Shown piece after piece: positions 12,303 to 26,375 of a stretch of 64,000 nt of DNA. Origin of the DNA: Sipunculus nudus (Eukaryota; Annelida; Sipuncula; Golfingiida; Sipunculidae). The stretch lies in the NCBI GenBank assembly GCA_026874595.1, contig CM049319.1:17123601-17187600 (forward strand), read 5' to 3'. The position numbers were made by a program, and so were the translations under genes. How positions within the stretch are numbered: the first letter of the stretch is position 1; every line of letters begins with the position of its first letter. The notes beneath the pieces are model-generated. The model made no database searches and was not told the origin of the DNA. It worked only from the letters and a program-made list of their open reading frames with translations.

Positions 12303-13024
12303 TCCGTTAAACAAGCAGAAACACAAACAGGGAAATTAAAAGCTTATCGGCAAACACCGCCAGAATTAAACTTTTTAGTGGTTATGCCTTGATCATAAAC
12401 AATGCAACCACTATTTATAATAACAGCTCCGTTGTATAATCAAGTGTCAATCCAATTATTTTTTTTTGTCAGCATAAAATCCGGGCGCTTAAATAAGTTT
12501 ACTCTTCATGAATGAATAATTGTATATCGCTTTTCCATTGTTTGTGACCTATCATAATAATATAAAGATGGACCTCAAAGCCGGGACGTCACTCAAGGTG
12601 CCGTCACTTTGGCGTCGTTTATGTGACAATACCTCTGCAATCTCTCTTCGAATTGACGGTGGTTAAATATTTTTAATTTTTCGCGAAGGATATGTTGCAG
12701 CGCCATCTATCAGAAATTACACCAACTGTGTCTCTCCAGCGAAAAAAACTCTGCCCAGACTCTGAGAAAACCATTTAACCGGGAAATTGACCGGACCTGT
12801 CCAAACACACAAAAAAAAGGGTAATACACAAACTTTTCATAATGGAAAAAAAATCAGCGTTGGTTATTCACATACATCCTGAAACTCACGACTTCGTGAC
12901 TACATTTATTTTATATATTGTTGTCAGATGGCAGCATTATGTAAACTGTTACAAATCAAGGATATGTGTTATCTACAGTGTTATTATTGTTATGATTCTG
13001 ATTATGATTATTATGAATTTTATG

Positions 13025-13025
<1 letters not shown>
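12303..13025. other. Non-genic stretch, nothing recognised
   Basis: No supported gene. Contains GCGCCATCT-type motifs of the sort common in dispersed repeats. Confidence 0.4.
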
Positions 13026-13074
<49 letters not shown>

Positions 13075-13206
13075 CATTATTATTATTTATTAAATTATTA
13101 GTATAATAATAATATTAATTATTATGATATATATTATTTTTATTATTATTATTTTTAATAAAATTATTATAATTATTATTATAATAATAATAATTATTAT
13201 TATTAT
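13026..13206. repeat. (ATT)n/(AAT)n microsatellite tract
   Basis: ATT run at 13,026-13,090, then interrupted AAT/ATT sequence with self-complementary parts to 13,206. Confidence 0.95.
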
Positions 13207-13570
13207 TGCTTCCGCCAAGAGGCTATATGCGTTCGTTCCCATTCCTGTGTGTGTTTGTGCGTGTGTGTAACTCACGCAATCATTAACGGAATCTCAAAAA
13301 ATTTCAGGGCATTTGGAAATCGGCCAATGAAGAATCGATTAGATTTTGGTGTGGATCCAGCAAATGACCCGGATTCAGGAGCGTCATCATGGAATATTCA
13401 CAAATGTACGGTCACGTCATCATAAGTCAAGGAATATTTACAAACGTAGAGTCACTTATGCGCGAGCTACCCCGGGAAATGGGAATGAATAAGTGAATGC
13501 GAACATGGTTTTGGAGCAGGCACCTACTGTGGAGAACCCCCACAGTCCTTGGATGCAGATATCTAGTTAT
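13207..13570 (+). mobile_element. Dispersed element, family R2, copy 1
   Basis: Landmarks in order: TATGCGTTCGTTCCC, a GTGTGTGTTTGTG stretch, CGCAATCATTAACGGAATCTC, TCGATTAGATTTTGGTG, GGATTCAGGAGCGTCATCA, GAATGCGAACATGG and a terminal ATGCAGATATCTAGTT. The same order is found at 26,545-26,843 (plus), 27,412-27,628, 52,531-52,853 and 54,920-55,245 (minus). No coding capacity. Its left end directly abuts the ATT tract. Confidence 0.7.
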
Positions 13571-15594
13571 ATCTCCGCATTGTATAGATGTTATACAGGT
13601 AACTGTTATACAACAGCGTGATCATAGAAGCATATTCGGATAAGTATTAGGGCACGGGGGCAGTCTGTGTGGAACCTGTTCTACCCAAATCATGCCACTT
13701 CCGGTTTAATATGGATTACGGGACACCCACTTGTCTTAACCGTTAAAATTCAATATTGAATTCATGACACTTCAATATAAATCCTCTTAACTGTTTATAT
13801 TGCATATACGAATGGGTACCAAATGTCACTAAATTCACTAAGTCCTCATAACATTCATTTGCATGTAGTTTACCTAGAAACAATTCGAAACCAATCTGTA
13901 TTAATGGCTCATATATATTTTGCTCTCCACTACATTGATACCTACGTCATTGATTTATTTAGAAACCCCTGAGCGTTGCAGGAGAAAGGATTTCTTTATC
14001 CACAATCCCCAAACAACAGAGAAGTACCCTTTTTGACTACGGGGCAAATTAAAACCAGTGGTGACCAGCGGTTCGTACGGAAAGGAATGAACAATCCATA
14101 TATAAGACGTCAGAGCTTACTTCCAACCCTCTTTCAATAAAAATGGCCTGACTTATTAACACCATATGATAAAGAAGGCTGTCCTGGGGGTCAGAGCAGG
14201 TTGGAAACTTCACTTAATCCCTTACGCCTGAGCGTTCTCTTTCATGAGCAGGCACTTAGTCAAGTCATTATGACGTGCAAACGGGCTAAACGTTAATCGA
14301 CATGATTAGGGGGAAATCTGCTGGTAGTACCCATCGCGATTGTAGAACTCTTAGACTATTACGTTAAACCCACGGACTGGCTATATATATGTTTCGGCTT
14401 AGTAATATCAACCATTCAAAAGTCGGACAGATCTTTCGGCCATTTGCTTATTTTAACTTAAATTGTTATGCATTTTAATTTTGTCTGTGGCAGAAATCCT
14501 ATGCCTGTGGGACAGATTCGTTTTACTCTAGCGAGTACGATGTAGTAAAGAGTGCTTGTTGACATGACACCTGGTGTAATAAGGGGTTATAATTTTTAGA
14601 TTTAACAGCAAACATTTAAGGGTTCTTCATTCCAGTATTACCATTGCGTTATGAAACCAAATAAGAAAATTCTAAATTATGCATTTCTTTCATTTTCTAG
14701 AAATGCCTACATTACAAAGAACAAATACTAAACGCTTGTATATTGTCATGATCAAGCTTTTCAAAAATGCTGAGTCCTTGTGATGATTAATTTGGTTTCA
14801 CCGTTTTACCTTCAAATGCATCCCTTTTTCTCCCTTGTTTTTTAAGGTTCATCAGAGTATGCATTGTTAACGTGTGCAGATTTGTGTTCTTAAATGATTT
14901 CCTGCTACCAAGAAAACCCACAAAATATGTCACCACAGACATATTGATGGTCTATTAAAAACCACATGATGGTCTACGTGGTCCACAAACCGGGATACAC
15001 CCTCACTGTTCCTCCAGTGGACATGTGACAGTAGAGATCCGTCAACAATCACGGCCATTACAATCACGAATCCTTACGTGGAGGTTTTCATGGTGTGATT
15101 GTTAACCAAAATTAACACATACGCCTTTTCGCAGCGATTTATATACACATGTTTGTAACGCGTTGTTTGTATTGGCTTGGTTTACTGGGTTTGGCAATGA
15201 AAAGGACAATTTGCTCTGTGATTGTTGACTGATCAGCTGATATAGTGTGCCTATTCATAATCACTTATAGTAGTAGTAGTAGTAGTTTAGTATATACATG
15301 TATTTTTGTGTGCCACCAGTAAAATATTTCTCAGGTAGCAATCAGCCAGCTCCTTGTCCATCAATTTAACAGAATGTTGCATGTTAAATTGTTGAAAAAA
15401 CGTTGTGTAAGAGCGTATTTGATTGGCTGCCAGAAAAGGGGTTGCAAGGACGGGTAATATAAGCTTCTATATCATGCTTCTTTTTTCGCCCAAACGCTGT
15501 TTATCAAGCCCCAGTGGGCCGAGCTGTCAATTAAGCTGAGAAATATAGAAAATATAAGATCTCAGTTAATGCGTCAATTTTTCTTCCAGGATGG
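13571..15594. other. Non-genic stretch, nothing recognised
   Basis: About 2 kb without repeats or exon-like frames that I can support on either strand. A short (AGT)n run lies at 15,270-15,285. Confidence 0.4.
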
Positions 15595-15623
15595 GGGGGG
15601 GGGGGTGACTTGTAGACACACAA

Positions 15624-15694
<71 letters not shown>

Positions 15695-15744
15695 TTGTGT
15701 TAAAACCATGAGGTTCTAAAGTGCTCAACTAATGAAAGGAGCTG

Positions 15745-15810
<66 letters not shown>
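15595..15810. repeat. G homopolymer, CA and two TA microsatellites
   Basis: G run 15,595-15,605, CA run 15,616-15,640, TA run 15,641-15,691 and a second TA run 15,749-15,810. The phrase GCGTCAATTTTTCTTCCAGG before the G run recurs (inverted or similar) at 24,230-24,260 and 29,757-29,790, so the G run is part of a MITE-like end. Confidence 0.85.
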
Positions 15811-15813
<3 letters not shown>

Positions 15814-16640
15814 CTTTTAGTGTCTGTATGACACATTTCAAATATACATATATACTTAATCACATTTCAAATATATTACAAATAATTGTAAGGTTTTAGA
15901 CAAATCAGGTATAATGTTTCCAGTATAAGTTAATTCTAAACCAGGCTTAGATATAACATTTCATAGTAAACTCATAAATGGAACCAAAGTCTATAATTCT
16001 ATTTATTAATATATTTCATTTGCATTATACAGATATTATTCTCTGAATAGTGGGGGTCGATGATTACATTGACCCATCCCCTTCCCCCTTGCCAAAAAGT
16101 GAGGGGCATATATACCCCCATCCCCCCATATTGCCGCCTCTGGATCTCAGTAGGAGGGAACGGAAATATTACCCCGACGGGGAATTTTGAATCTTTATAC
16201 TGAGATTTTGTAATGTGGTTAACTGGTGACAATTTTGGGCCAACTAACTAATATTCGTTTTGTTCACATTTTTTCTCCCATTTTAAATCTGATTACACTG
16301 AAATATCATTAAGCAATCTCACAAAATACGAAGTCACAAATACTTAACGGTCCATCAATTGAGTAACGGAACATCTAAATGAAGTGTTGGGATTTTTTTG
16401 TAAGTTGTTTTACAAATTTCAACTGTTTGCTGGTAATACCTTAATTTTAAAAGAAGTTTAGAACAACTGTTAGAATTATAAGTAAGATTTATATGTTTCA
16501 AACTGGGAGGACTGGGATAATTTTATGAGTAACGTTTATTACGTTGGACTTGGCATGTCTGATGATGAATAGTCTATTTTACCATGTCCGGTTCCCATGT
16601 TTTTCTATTGAAAAACGATACAGACGCTTACTTTTTTAAT
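15811..16640. other. Non-genic stretch, nothing recognised
   Basis: A C-rich patch at 16,070-16,130 resembles low-complexity ends of DNA elements. No gene seen. Confidence 0.4.
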
Positions 16641-16654
16641 TTACCCTGCACTGA

Positions 16655-16780
16655 AAACATAGGGTTGTCAAATCGACAACTTTAGGGTTGTCAAATGGGT
16701 GTACGTAAAACAACAACCCATGTTGTCAAAATTTCAATTTGACAGCCCTCTAGGGTTGTAAAAAGGGTTGTCAAATGTTT
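16655..16780. repeat. Small inverted/direct repeat cluster (MITE-like)
   Basis: AGGGTTGTCAAAT occurs at about 16,660, 16,682 and 16,765 with inverted partners (CATGTTGTC and TTTGACAGCCCT) between them. It looks like a decayed miniature element. Confidence 0.5.
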
Positions 16781-16792
16781 GCTGTGCCCTGT

Positions 16793-18660
<1,868 letters not shown>

Positions 18661-19316
18661 GGTTTTAACAGGTGATGCCTGTCATTACAAAGTGTGCATT
18701 AAAGATCATAGTTGTTTCTGTCGAACTTGAACCATGAACTAAATATAGTTTACGATTAATAGCTATAATCGGTGGTTACCTGAGCTTAAGTGTCAGAAGA
18801 AAAATTAAAAAATTGCCAAATATTTATATCAAATTTTGTATCTGACTGTTGTTTTATTTAAGATTTTATAAAACAATTAAAGTTATATCTTAATTTTAAA
18901 AAAAAATAATATTTTAAATTTAAAACCTATACTTCAAAAAGTTACACTTGATTTAATTTTTTTTTAACTTCTAATTTTACACTTTGAATTGTAAACAAAT
19001 TTCACCCCGCATTCTCATGAATGTGTCAAAATTCCGCATCCCATTCCGTATTGCCCGTCTGATTTGGAAGTTGCTTTCACATCCGCGCTTCTGTGCGCAT
19101 GCGTTGAACTCGTTCTGCAGGAGGCTTCTCATGCTACAACAGAAATATGGCATGGCTTCATTAGGTAAAGCTGAGCGAACTACATTTATGTAAGACCTAC
19201 CAAAAGGAAACATTTCTTAAGCCTCCATCTTAAGGGAGGGCCTGGAGGATTCTGAGTGTTGATGAGGTTATTCTATATATATGTATATATATTTGGGGCA
19301 AGAAGTTTTTTTCTAT

Positions 19317-19338
19317 TTTTTTGGGGGGGGGGGGGGGG
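19317..19338. repeat. G homopolymer
   Basis: A run of about 15 G preceded by a T-rich stretch. Confidence 0.9.
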
Positions 19339-19648
19339 TTTCTCAGGTAATCTGCAACGCAAAATCATGGACGAGATTTAATTTTCCTGTTTAATTTTAT
19401 ATCCGAAGCAGGCCTTTGGTCATAGTAATAGTCACAGATGACGCATTTGCCAATGATATTTATTTTGACAATGACCTAATTTTCAACGTCATCAGCAACC
19501 TACCCCCTATTATCGCTCATTTGCGTGCTACCAGGTTGGGAGAGGATTCTTCTCGCGCTAACAATACCTGTAGTTATGATATAAATGTTAACCAGTCAAA
19601 CACTTATCAGTTAAGCATTGGTATAGATGGCCTTTCTGGATATTTATA

Positions 19649-20860
19649 CAGTGACACCCCGCCTTGCGACCACCCCACAATTGCGACCACCCCACAATTA
19701 CGACCACTTTGCTTGGTCCCGAATTTTTTTTAGTTCATTTATGTTTATAAATGACTCAAAATTACGACCACCCCAGAATTCAGAATTACGACCAGATTTC
19801 CTGGTCCTAGCGCTAATGCGACCCCGCTAATGCGACCACCGCTAAGAAGTACTTAGCAACATTTGTCACGAGTCAGTTGCTGCACCTTGTCACAGGCGCC
19901 TTAACGAAAGAACAAAGCGGGTAACAAGGTTTCTCAACCTGAGTTTTAATCTGGTTCCGCATGACTCGGTGTCTGCGTTTGGGACTCGTTGTGGCGTAGG
20001 TTATAGATCAAAGAGGGTAACCATCGGCCTGATTACTTAATGAGCCGGTCTGCCCTGGGGTCTTGGGCTATAGCGATGCTAATTGCCCATCAGTGATCAC
20101 CTGTATTACAACTACCCTAAGTGCGGGGGTGAAAGCTTAATATTTCAACTCATCACATATTGTTCGATCCTCATTGGTCAAATAAACGACCTAGTTAATC
20201 CTAAATGTGTTCATACCTTACTCACACTGACTTTTGAGCAGTCGGTAAAATGTATAAATAAAGCCTGCATGGGGGCAAATCCCACACATTTCCTTGCCTT
20301 ATCTGATAGATCGCTGTCAGTTTTTTCTTTGCTTGTTCAGTCTGCACTCAAATTGTTTGCTGTTGTGCGACCATGCCTCTGAAAGAGCTCTCCTTGTAGG
20401 AGAAAGTGGCGTTAATAAAGGCGGCAACACCAGGACGCAGTCAGCACCAACAGGATCAGCAGTTTAGCGTCAGTAAAACTTAAGTGCACGCAATATATAC
20501 TCAAGCGGAAGGCTAAATATATGACAGCCACGTGTATGTTCAATATGTATTCAGTAATTTGTCATCGTATTGCCTCTAGTGTAATTATGTGTTAATCATC
20601 AGTCACTGCGTATTTTTATCATGAATAAATATATAAAATAATTTTGTTTTCTTTTCAGCTACACAAAAAAAACATTCAAAATAAGGGCCAGTTGAGTAAA
20701 ATATTTTGTTATAATTCACATTAAAGATATGCAATTTAATACACATTAAACATCAGCGTGTTATATGCGACCAAGGTAAGAGTTTCACAAATACGACCAC
20801 CCCCAAATTGCGACCACTTCACTCAGTCCTCATGATGGTCGTAATTGTGGGGTTCTACTG
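19649..20860 (+). mobile_element. Tigger/pogo-like DNA transposon remnant
   Basis: The left end is CAGTGACACCCCGC and the right end is the inverse of CAGTAGAACCCCAC, each followed by runs of TACGACCACCCC-like sequence, which is the usual look of Tigger/pogo terminal inverted repeats. TA dinucleotides lie at or within two bases of both ends. The interior keeps the start of a CENP-B/Tigger-type transposase frame near 20,373. It lies within the intron between exons 4 and 3 of relic unit A. Confidence 0.8.
20373..20555 (+). pseudogene. Broken Tigger/CENP-B-like transposase N-terminus
   Basis: The frame starts MPLKELSL, is cut by TAG at codon 9 (20,397-20,399) and continues EKVALIKAATPGRSQHQQ and then FSVSKT. 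This matches the helix-turn-helix start of pogo-family transposases (pattern KELSL-x-KVALIK, then FGVSKT). A second stop follows the SKT, and a frameshift separates it from a LKRKAKYMTA-like piece. No catalytic DDE region is recognisable, so the element is non-functional. Confidence 0.75.
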
Positions 20861-21189
20861 TGTATGTTTATTTAGGGCTTTGAAAGAGGTGACTTCATTG
20901 AGTGACCTCTGACCTGCTCTCAGGGAGTTGAGTTTGAGAGATTGACATTCACTGACTGACATCTGACTTACCGGCGTTTTAGAAGAGTGACTGTATTACG
21001 TGCATCCTGACTCACCCGCATGTATCTGTTATACGTACACCTCTCAACTTGTTGGGAATGTTCCGGAAACAGTTAAAAACACCCTGCAAGTCCGTGGCAC
21101 TGCAAGTCCCAGTATTTGTAAATATGTTTATAACAAATATTCCTCACATTATAATTTATTATAATTATAATTATTATCATTATAATAAA

Positions 21190-21337
<148 letters not shown>

Positions 21338-21829
21338 TACTACTACCACTACTACAATTCTTGGATGGCATGTTTTAAGAGTGTTGTAAGAAAGTGAACA
21401 AACGTATCTAGATAACACAAATATTTGTTTAATGAATGCAATTTGGCAAATTCTTTGCGTTATGTCTCGATCCATAAAAAGAAAAGACAATATGCCCGCT
21501 CATACCAATATTTTGCTCCCCATAAAACCATAATTATTTTTTTGTGGCCTTACAGAAAAGGTTCTCTATTAGTTTTCTCGTTTTATTAATTCACCTTTCA
21601 CCCCTGAGTATCGTTTTATATGAATTCTGATTTCTTAAAACATAGTCCCAGCCTCCTTCTGTAGCCAGACCAGACCCCAGCGGTAATCTGAACTACTCCT
21701 TTACTAAAATGGATTAGAATTTGATCTAGCCTTAAGGTTCCCCTCTTCCCATTACAATACATTTGTCAACATCTTTCTTTAAAGAATTATACAGGAAACG
21801 TATCACCGATGTGGTTGTCTAAAATGGGT

Positions 21830-22440
21830 GATCGTGTAACCAGGTGATCGTTATGGCCGAGTGTTCGAGTTACTTGGTCGTTATCGCAGAGTGGTCAAGT
21901 GACTGGGGTGGTCTTCACAGAAATGTGGTAACGTTTCTGGGGTAGTCAGCATAGCAGACTGGTCTATATAGCGACGCGGCCGTGTTAACAGGGTGGTCAT
22001 TATAGCGCACTGGTCGTGTAAGGGGGTACATGGTCGCTATAGTGGAGTCGTCGTTTTACCGTTTTGATCATTATAGTGTAGTGTTCGTGTTACCGAGTTG
22101 GTCAATTTAGTGGATCAGTCATGATACCCAAGAGTTCGTCGTAGTGGATTGGTCGTGTTACCGATTTGATTATTTTAGTAGAGTGGTCGTATAACCGGGG
22201 TGGTCATTATCGTGGAGTGGTCGTATTACCGGGTTGACCATTATGGCGAAGAGGTCATAATAGCGGGTTTGTCATTATTATAGACCGGTTGTGTTACCAA
22301 AGTTATAGTGAATTGTTCGTTGTACAGATGTGGTCGTTATAGCGGAGTGGTCGTATAATTTTGCAGAATAGCAAAGTGGTCGAGCTACCGGTGATGTCAT
22401 TATGGCGGAGTGGTCGAGTTACTGGGGTGGTCTTCATGGT
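21830..22440 (+). repeat. Minisatellite, ~35 bp unit, ~17 degenerate copies
   Basis: The approximate unit is GTGGTCGTGTTACCGGGG followed by TGGTCATTATAGCGGA. Successive copies are diverged but keep the alternation of GTGGTCGT..TACC and GGTCATTATAGC. The wording resembles the GGTCGTAATTGTGGGG terminal sequence of the Tigger-like element at 20,838-20,853, so the array may have grown from such an end. Confidence 0.8.
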
Positions 22441-24005
22441 ATATGCGTAACATTTCCTGAATTTAAGTAATAAATTGGCGAGGATAAGCAAGTAAAGGAT
22501 TAAATGAGAAATCATTTGGATCACAACATGACTTGAGGATTTTTTTATATGTGAAGGATTTAAGACAATAATACCCCGCAAATTCGTTATTTCGCAAGAA
22601 ACGCGCAGTTATAAATAGATTACGATTACTTAACAGAGTTTCACGATCATGTACCGAGTATACTACTAGATTCCACCCTTTACTGTTCAGATTAATTCCG
22701 GATTCCGACAAATGCTGACACTCTTTATAATGATGTTAGTGGCAAAATTTCATTCTGGTTTAATAGTCTCTTAACCGCATTTTCAACAGTGTCTGCATGC
22801 AGGTTATAGGTAAAATTTAAAGTTGTATCACTAAAATACCGGTTGTTTTGAATTGTCCTCTGAGCTGTAAAGGGTTAAGTCATCCATGTCTGAAATCGTA
22901 CACTTTCTATGCATTTTTGTATTTACAAACTTATGTTTATTTCCACAGTCAGTTGTCATTTTCCTTATGATGTCAAGGTTATGAGGTCAAGGCAAGTCTT
23001 TTATGATCTGCGACCAGAACATCTGAACATCATATGTAGGATACACTTTATACTTATACAGAATTGAAATTAAAAAAAGTTTTTTTTTATTTAACTTACG
23101 TTGTGTTTTTCTCGTGCAATTGCTGAGATGATTTTAACAGCCAATATACCTGAAAATTTAATTTGATTTCAAGATAATAGTTATTTCTAAAACGTGAACG
23201 ATGAGTTTAACGATTAACAACGCTGGAATAAAAATACAATTTTGAATATATTTTTAAACAAAATATTAATATCAGATATTGTATATTACATTTTTAATTT
23301 AAGGTTTATTTTCAATTGAAATTAAGATTAAAATCTTGATTCTATAATATTTTTTTTTCAAAGTAAGAGCTCAAATATTAACAAGCAACACTTAAAATGT
23401 AGATTTTTAGAATTGATAATTAAACCATTTTTGAAATGTACCAGTTTCATCTGTAAAATAATTTAAAAATTCACAAAAAAATACAATTTAGAATATCAAG
23501 TTAAAATATAAATGATAAAATTTATGCTACGTACGTATAGTAATAAAGGAAAATTCTCCATTTTAAAATTTAAATAAATCTTACCCAACATTTTCATGAC
23601 TGAGTCAAATCGCACTATGGCGCTCCTTATCTGTAAGTTGGTGTCGTATTTCCGTGCGCATGCGTTGAACTCGTTTAGCAGGAATGCTCGCACAACAGAA
23701 ATATCACATAACCGGTACTGTCACGAAGAGTAGAAGAGCCAAGCGTAGTGCATTTAGAAAAAAAAACATGCAAACAAAGAAACATTTTATTAAGTCATTC
23801 TTATAGGATGGATGACTTTATTTAGATTTCAATATTAGGTTCATTTTCTAAATTGGGTGGGTTGTCTGGTTGATTGATTAAATTAACATAAACATTTGCA
23901 ATAATATATGCATTATCTCATGCATGTCATTAGTTAATTTTCGCTGAATACAAAAAGTTTCCACAGGAAAACCACCCTGGCACACGGACTTGTAGATTCT
24001 CCAAG

Positions 24006-24007
<2 letters not shown>

Positions 24008-24065
<58 letters not shown>

Positions 24066-24098
24066 AATATATATATATATACATAATAATTATATATA

Positions 24099-24137
<39 letters not shown>

Positions 24138-24168
24138 GTATATGCCATTCACAGACGCTGAAAAAGGT

Positions 24169-24221
<53 letters not shown>
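24008..24221. repeat. (TA)n microsatellites
   Basis: TA runs at 24,008-24,135 (interrupted) and 24,171-24,221, separated by GCCATTCACAGACGCTG. The sequence that follows, GAAGAAAAATTGACGCCA, matches the MITE-like end also seen at 15,570 and 29,760. Confidence 0.95.
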
Positions 24222-24225
<4 letters not shown>

Positions 24226-24261
24226 AAGTCATCCCCCCGCCCTAGAAGAAAAATTGACGCC

Positions 24262-24487
24262 ACTGCATGTGTGTCTGTTTACCATAACAAGATTGGGGAC
24301 CAGAGATCTAATCTTATGCACGCGCGGCGATTCTCAAACAGGAAAGTAATTTGCCAGAATGACAAAGAAGAAACATCAGTTGGAAGCTTGAAAATTCTTT
24401 ATTTGCAATTTGCCCTCCAGGTGGCGTGCGCGCTACATTTATATTTTGCACCACTGATCGCGCCCGGAGCAAGATTTTGAAAATTTG
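24262..24487 (+). mobile_element. SINE-like dispersed repeat, family 3, copy 1
   Basis: Landmarks: CATAACAAGAT, GGGACCAGAGATCT, a polypurine AAAGAAGAAAC, GTTGGAAGCTTGAAAA, CCAGGTGGCGTGCG, CTGATCGCGCCC and CAGGAGTGAGCAAA. The same order is seen at 51,880-52,015, 57,690-57,945 and 57,960-58,235. No coding capacity; A/B boxes are not obvious. Confidence 0.65.
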
Positions 24488-25369
24488 TGAACAGGAGTGA
24501 GCAAAAGTTTTTAGAGCAAAATATTTGCAGATATCATAATTTATAAACAAAAAAAAAACTATATTCCGTGTATATTTAACAAAGCTGGTATGTGAATAGG
24601 TCCTGAGTAATGATCGCATACTTAGGGAAGGGCGAACAACTTATTAAACCTTTGGAATGCGTAGTTAGGGTTCCGCTTTTACCTCGATGGTGACTTAAAC
24701 GAAATATGTTAAAACATTAGCTTATCAGTATTTTTCTCATATCTTTTATCAAAGATTATAACTTCTGGATTATTCATATATTCTGGAATCCAGAAATTGT
24801 TAAACATTATTCATATCAAATGGTTACCTCAAGTCATCCTCATCACCTACACGCCATCTGTCATCATTTAAAAAGATTTTTACTGAGTCAATTATTGAGA
24901 GAGTTACCTCAACAGAGTCGGGTATTGAGAGAGGTCTCTACACTGAGCGACATCTGACTTACTCAAACATAGTCGAGAATTGAAAGTGGTGCCTACATTA
25001 CGTGACATCTGATTTAACAGCATGGAGTCTTGTTTCGTGCAGCCCTCAGTTTGATGGAAAAACCCTCGAAGCAGCTCACAACGCCCTGCATATCACAGAC
25101 ATTGCAAGACCCTGTAATTATTTTATACCACTTATCCACAAAAATGTTGTTTACTCTTGAGTTAACTGTTTTATAAGGCGTAGACGTTATAAAGATATGC
25201 CATGCATTTGGTGATATGAGTTTGACGATTACCTTATCAAGATGACTGCAAACAACAAAAAATCAGGGAAGCAGGCAGCCGACAACAAACATTCCAAACC
25301 CGCAATATATTTTTATGTTTCAAAACCGGCACTGCCTAATACGTCTCCGAGCGTTTTACGGTCTATATA

Positions 25370-25445
25370 CATACAGTAGAGTGGCATTTATCCGAACTCC
25401 GTTTATCCGAAAAACTCAGAACCGAAAATCGGATCGTTCATCAGA
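25370..25445 (+). mobile_element. Tigger-type MITE end
   Basis: CAGTAGAGTGGCATTTATCCGAACTC followed by CCGTTTATCCGAAA resembles Tigger inverted-repeat ends. A related end stands at 31,877-31,990 at the same distance upstream of exon 3 in the intact unit, so it predates the duplication of units B and C. Confidence 0.6.
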
Positions 25446-25556
25446 AATCTATCAATAACAAATTGTTCATGTAAAATTCAAGTAATAATATATATACATA
25501 TATTAAGTGTATACTTACCTTAAAAATCTCAGAAATGTGTGAGGAACTGGAGCTAC

Positions 25557-25558
<2 letters not shown>

Positions 25559-25637
<79 letters not shown>

Positions 25638-25811
25638 TGAAGAAAGACATTACTGTAGATTCACTACAGACTGTTTCACGGGATGTGACCCAAACCTCCG
25701 GGAAATGTTGTTAGAATTAAGTTAACGTCATAGTTTGAAAAGCGGAGACTTTATGAGATTACGAGGTTATGCTTTGTGCGTATCGGGGAGAGTAAGTAAA
25801 GATTGACACAG

Positions 25812-25871
<60 letters not shown>
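25559..25871. repeat. Two (TA)n microsatellites
   Basis: TA runs at 25,559-25,634 and 25,815-25,871, separated by about 180 bases of unrecognised sequence. Confidence 0.95.
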
Positions 25872-25872
<1 letters not shown>

Positions 25873-25894
25873 GCGTGACGGTTAGGTAAAGACA

Positions 25895-26150
25895 TATATG
25901 ACAATATTAACATATAATAACAAAATAATTATGCTATTAAATAACTGTGTGTATTTAATATGAAGGTCAGCAAAATGAATGGGCTACACGCATTTCCCAC
26001 CCTGAACCTGCTAAATCCTTGTATAAACTACTTGAAATTGTCATCCTGCATATAGTATAATTCTGCAGGGTATATTTTAATGTACGCATACTGCCAGGGC
26101 ACAGGTATTTCTGCTCTTTTTGCTGTCTGCTTTCTATAGGTATTTTTTAC
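25895..26150 (+). repeat. Segment duplicated at 35,840-36,070
   Basis: Shared phrases include TTTAATATGAAGGTCA, AAAATGAATG-GCTAC, CTGTCATCCTGCA-A-AGTATAA and CTGGGTA/CAGGGTA-CATT. It lies 0.8 kb upstream of exon 3 in unit B, and its partner lies 2.5 kb upstream of exon 1 in unit C. It therefore marks the outer end of the duplicated block and shows that the intervening part with exons 1 and 2 is missing from unit B. Confidence 0.75.
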
Positions 26151-26375
26151 GAGCAGTTGACCCCCTGTGTTTAGTCGTAATGGAAAGTGTGTTGTTCTAA
26201 TTCTAGATTTGTGCAGTTCTCAAGTTTAATTTAATAATCAAATAGTAAATGCCTCTATCTCTAATGCCCCTGGTCCCATGGCTTTCAATTACTATAAGTG
26301 CATGGGCCCTTCAGGTTACATTTCACTTTGACAGGGACAGCTTGATTTAAAAATAATTAAAATATAAAATGTTTA

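Larger units (their letters stand above)
18665..21109 (-). pseudogene. Six-Cys peptide gene, relic unit A
   Basis: Three minus-strand segments correspond one-for-one to exons 3, 4 and 5 of the intact gene at 29,060-33,381, with identical lengths: 21,016-21,109 (94 nt), 19,006-19,133 (128 nt) and 18,665-18,678 (14 nt). All six cysteines are kept. By my alignment 14 of 30 codons in exon 3 and 29 of 42 in exon 4 encode identical residues, including NEFNACA and NFQIRRAIR. Donors (GTGAGT, GTGAAA) and two acceptors (TAG at exon 4, CAG at exon 5) are present. However, the base pair before exon 3 reads TG instead of AG (plus-strand 21,110-21,111), and no signal or propeptide exon was found upstream. 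An ATTAAA signal lies at 18,601-18,606. The exon 3-4 intron holds a Tigger-like element. Probably a recently disabled copy. An in-frame alternative acceptor 36 bases upstream is possible but weak. Confidence 0.75.
23134..25111 (-). pseudogene. Six-Cys peptide gene, relic unit B
   Basis: Minus-strand segments match exons 3 (25,018-25,111), 4 (about 23,585-23,690) and 5 (from 23,149) of the intact gene, in order. Exon 3 keeps its acceptor and the frame (DMQGVV, KLRAAR, NKTPC), but its donor GT has become TT. Exon 4 keeps NEFNACA but has lost its acceptor AG, its fifth cysteine and several codons. Exon 5 has two extra bases that shift the frame and remove the terminal cysteine. An AATAAA lies at 23,086-23,091 (complement). 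No signal-peptide or propeptide exon lies upstream. This unit is a pseudogene. Confidence 0.8.

Noticed and set aside
25441-25650. Minus-strand frame ending at a strong donor (AAG before GTAAGT) upstream of unit B
   Set aside because: Mostly poly-Ile/Tyr from a TA tract and a Ser run; no homology to the signal or propeptide exons of the intact gene.
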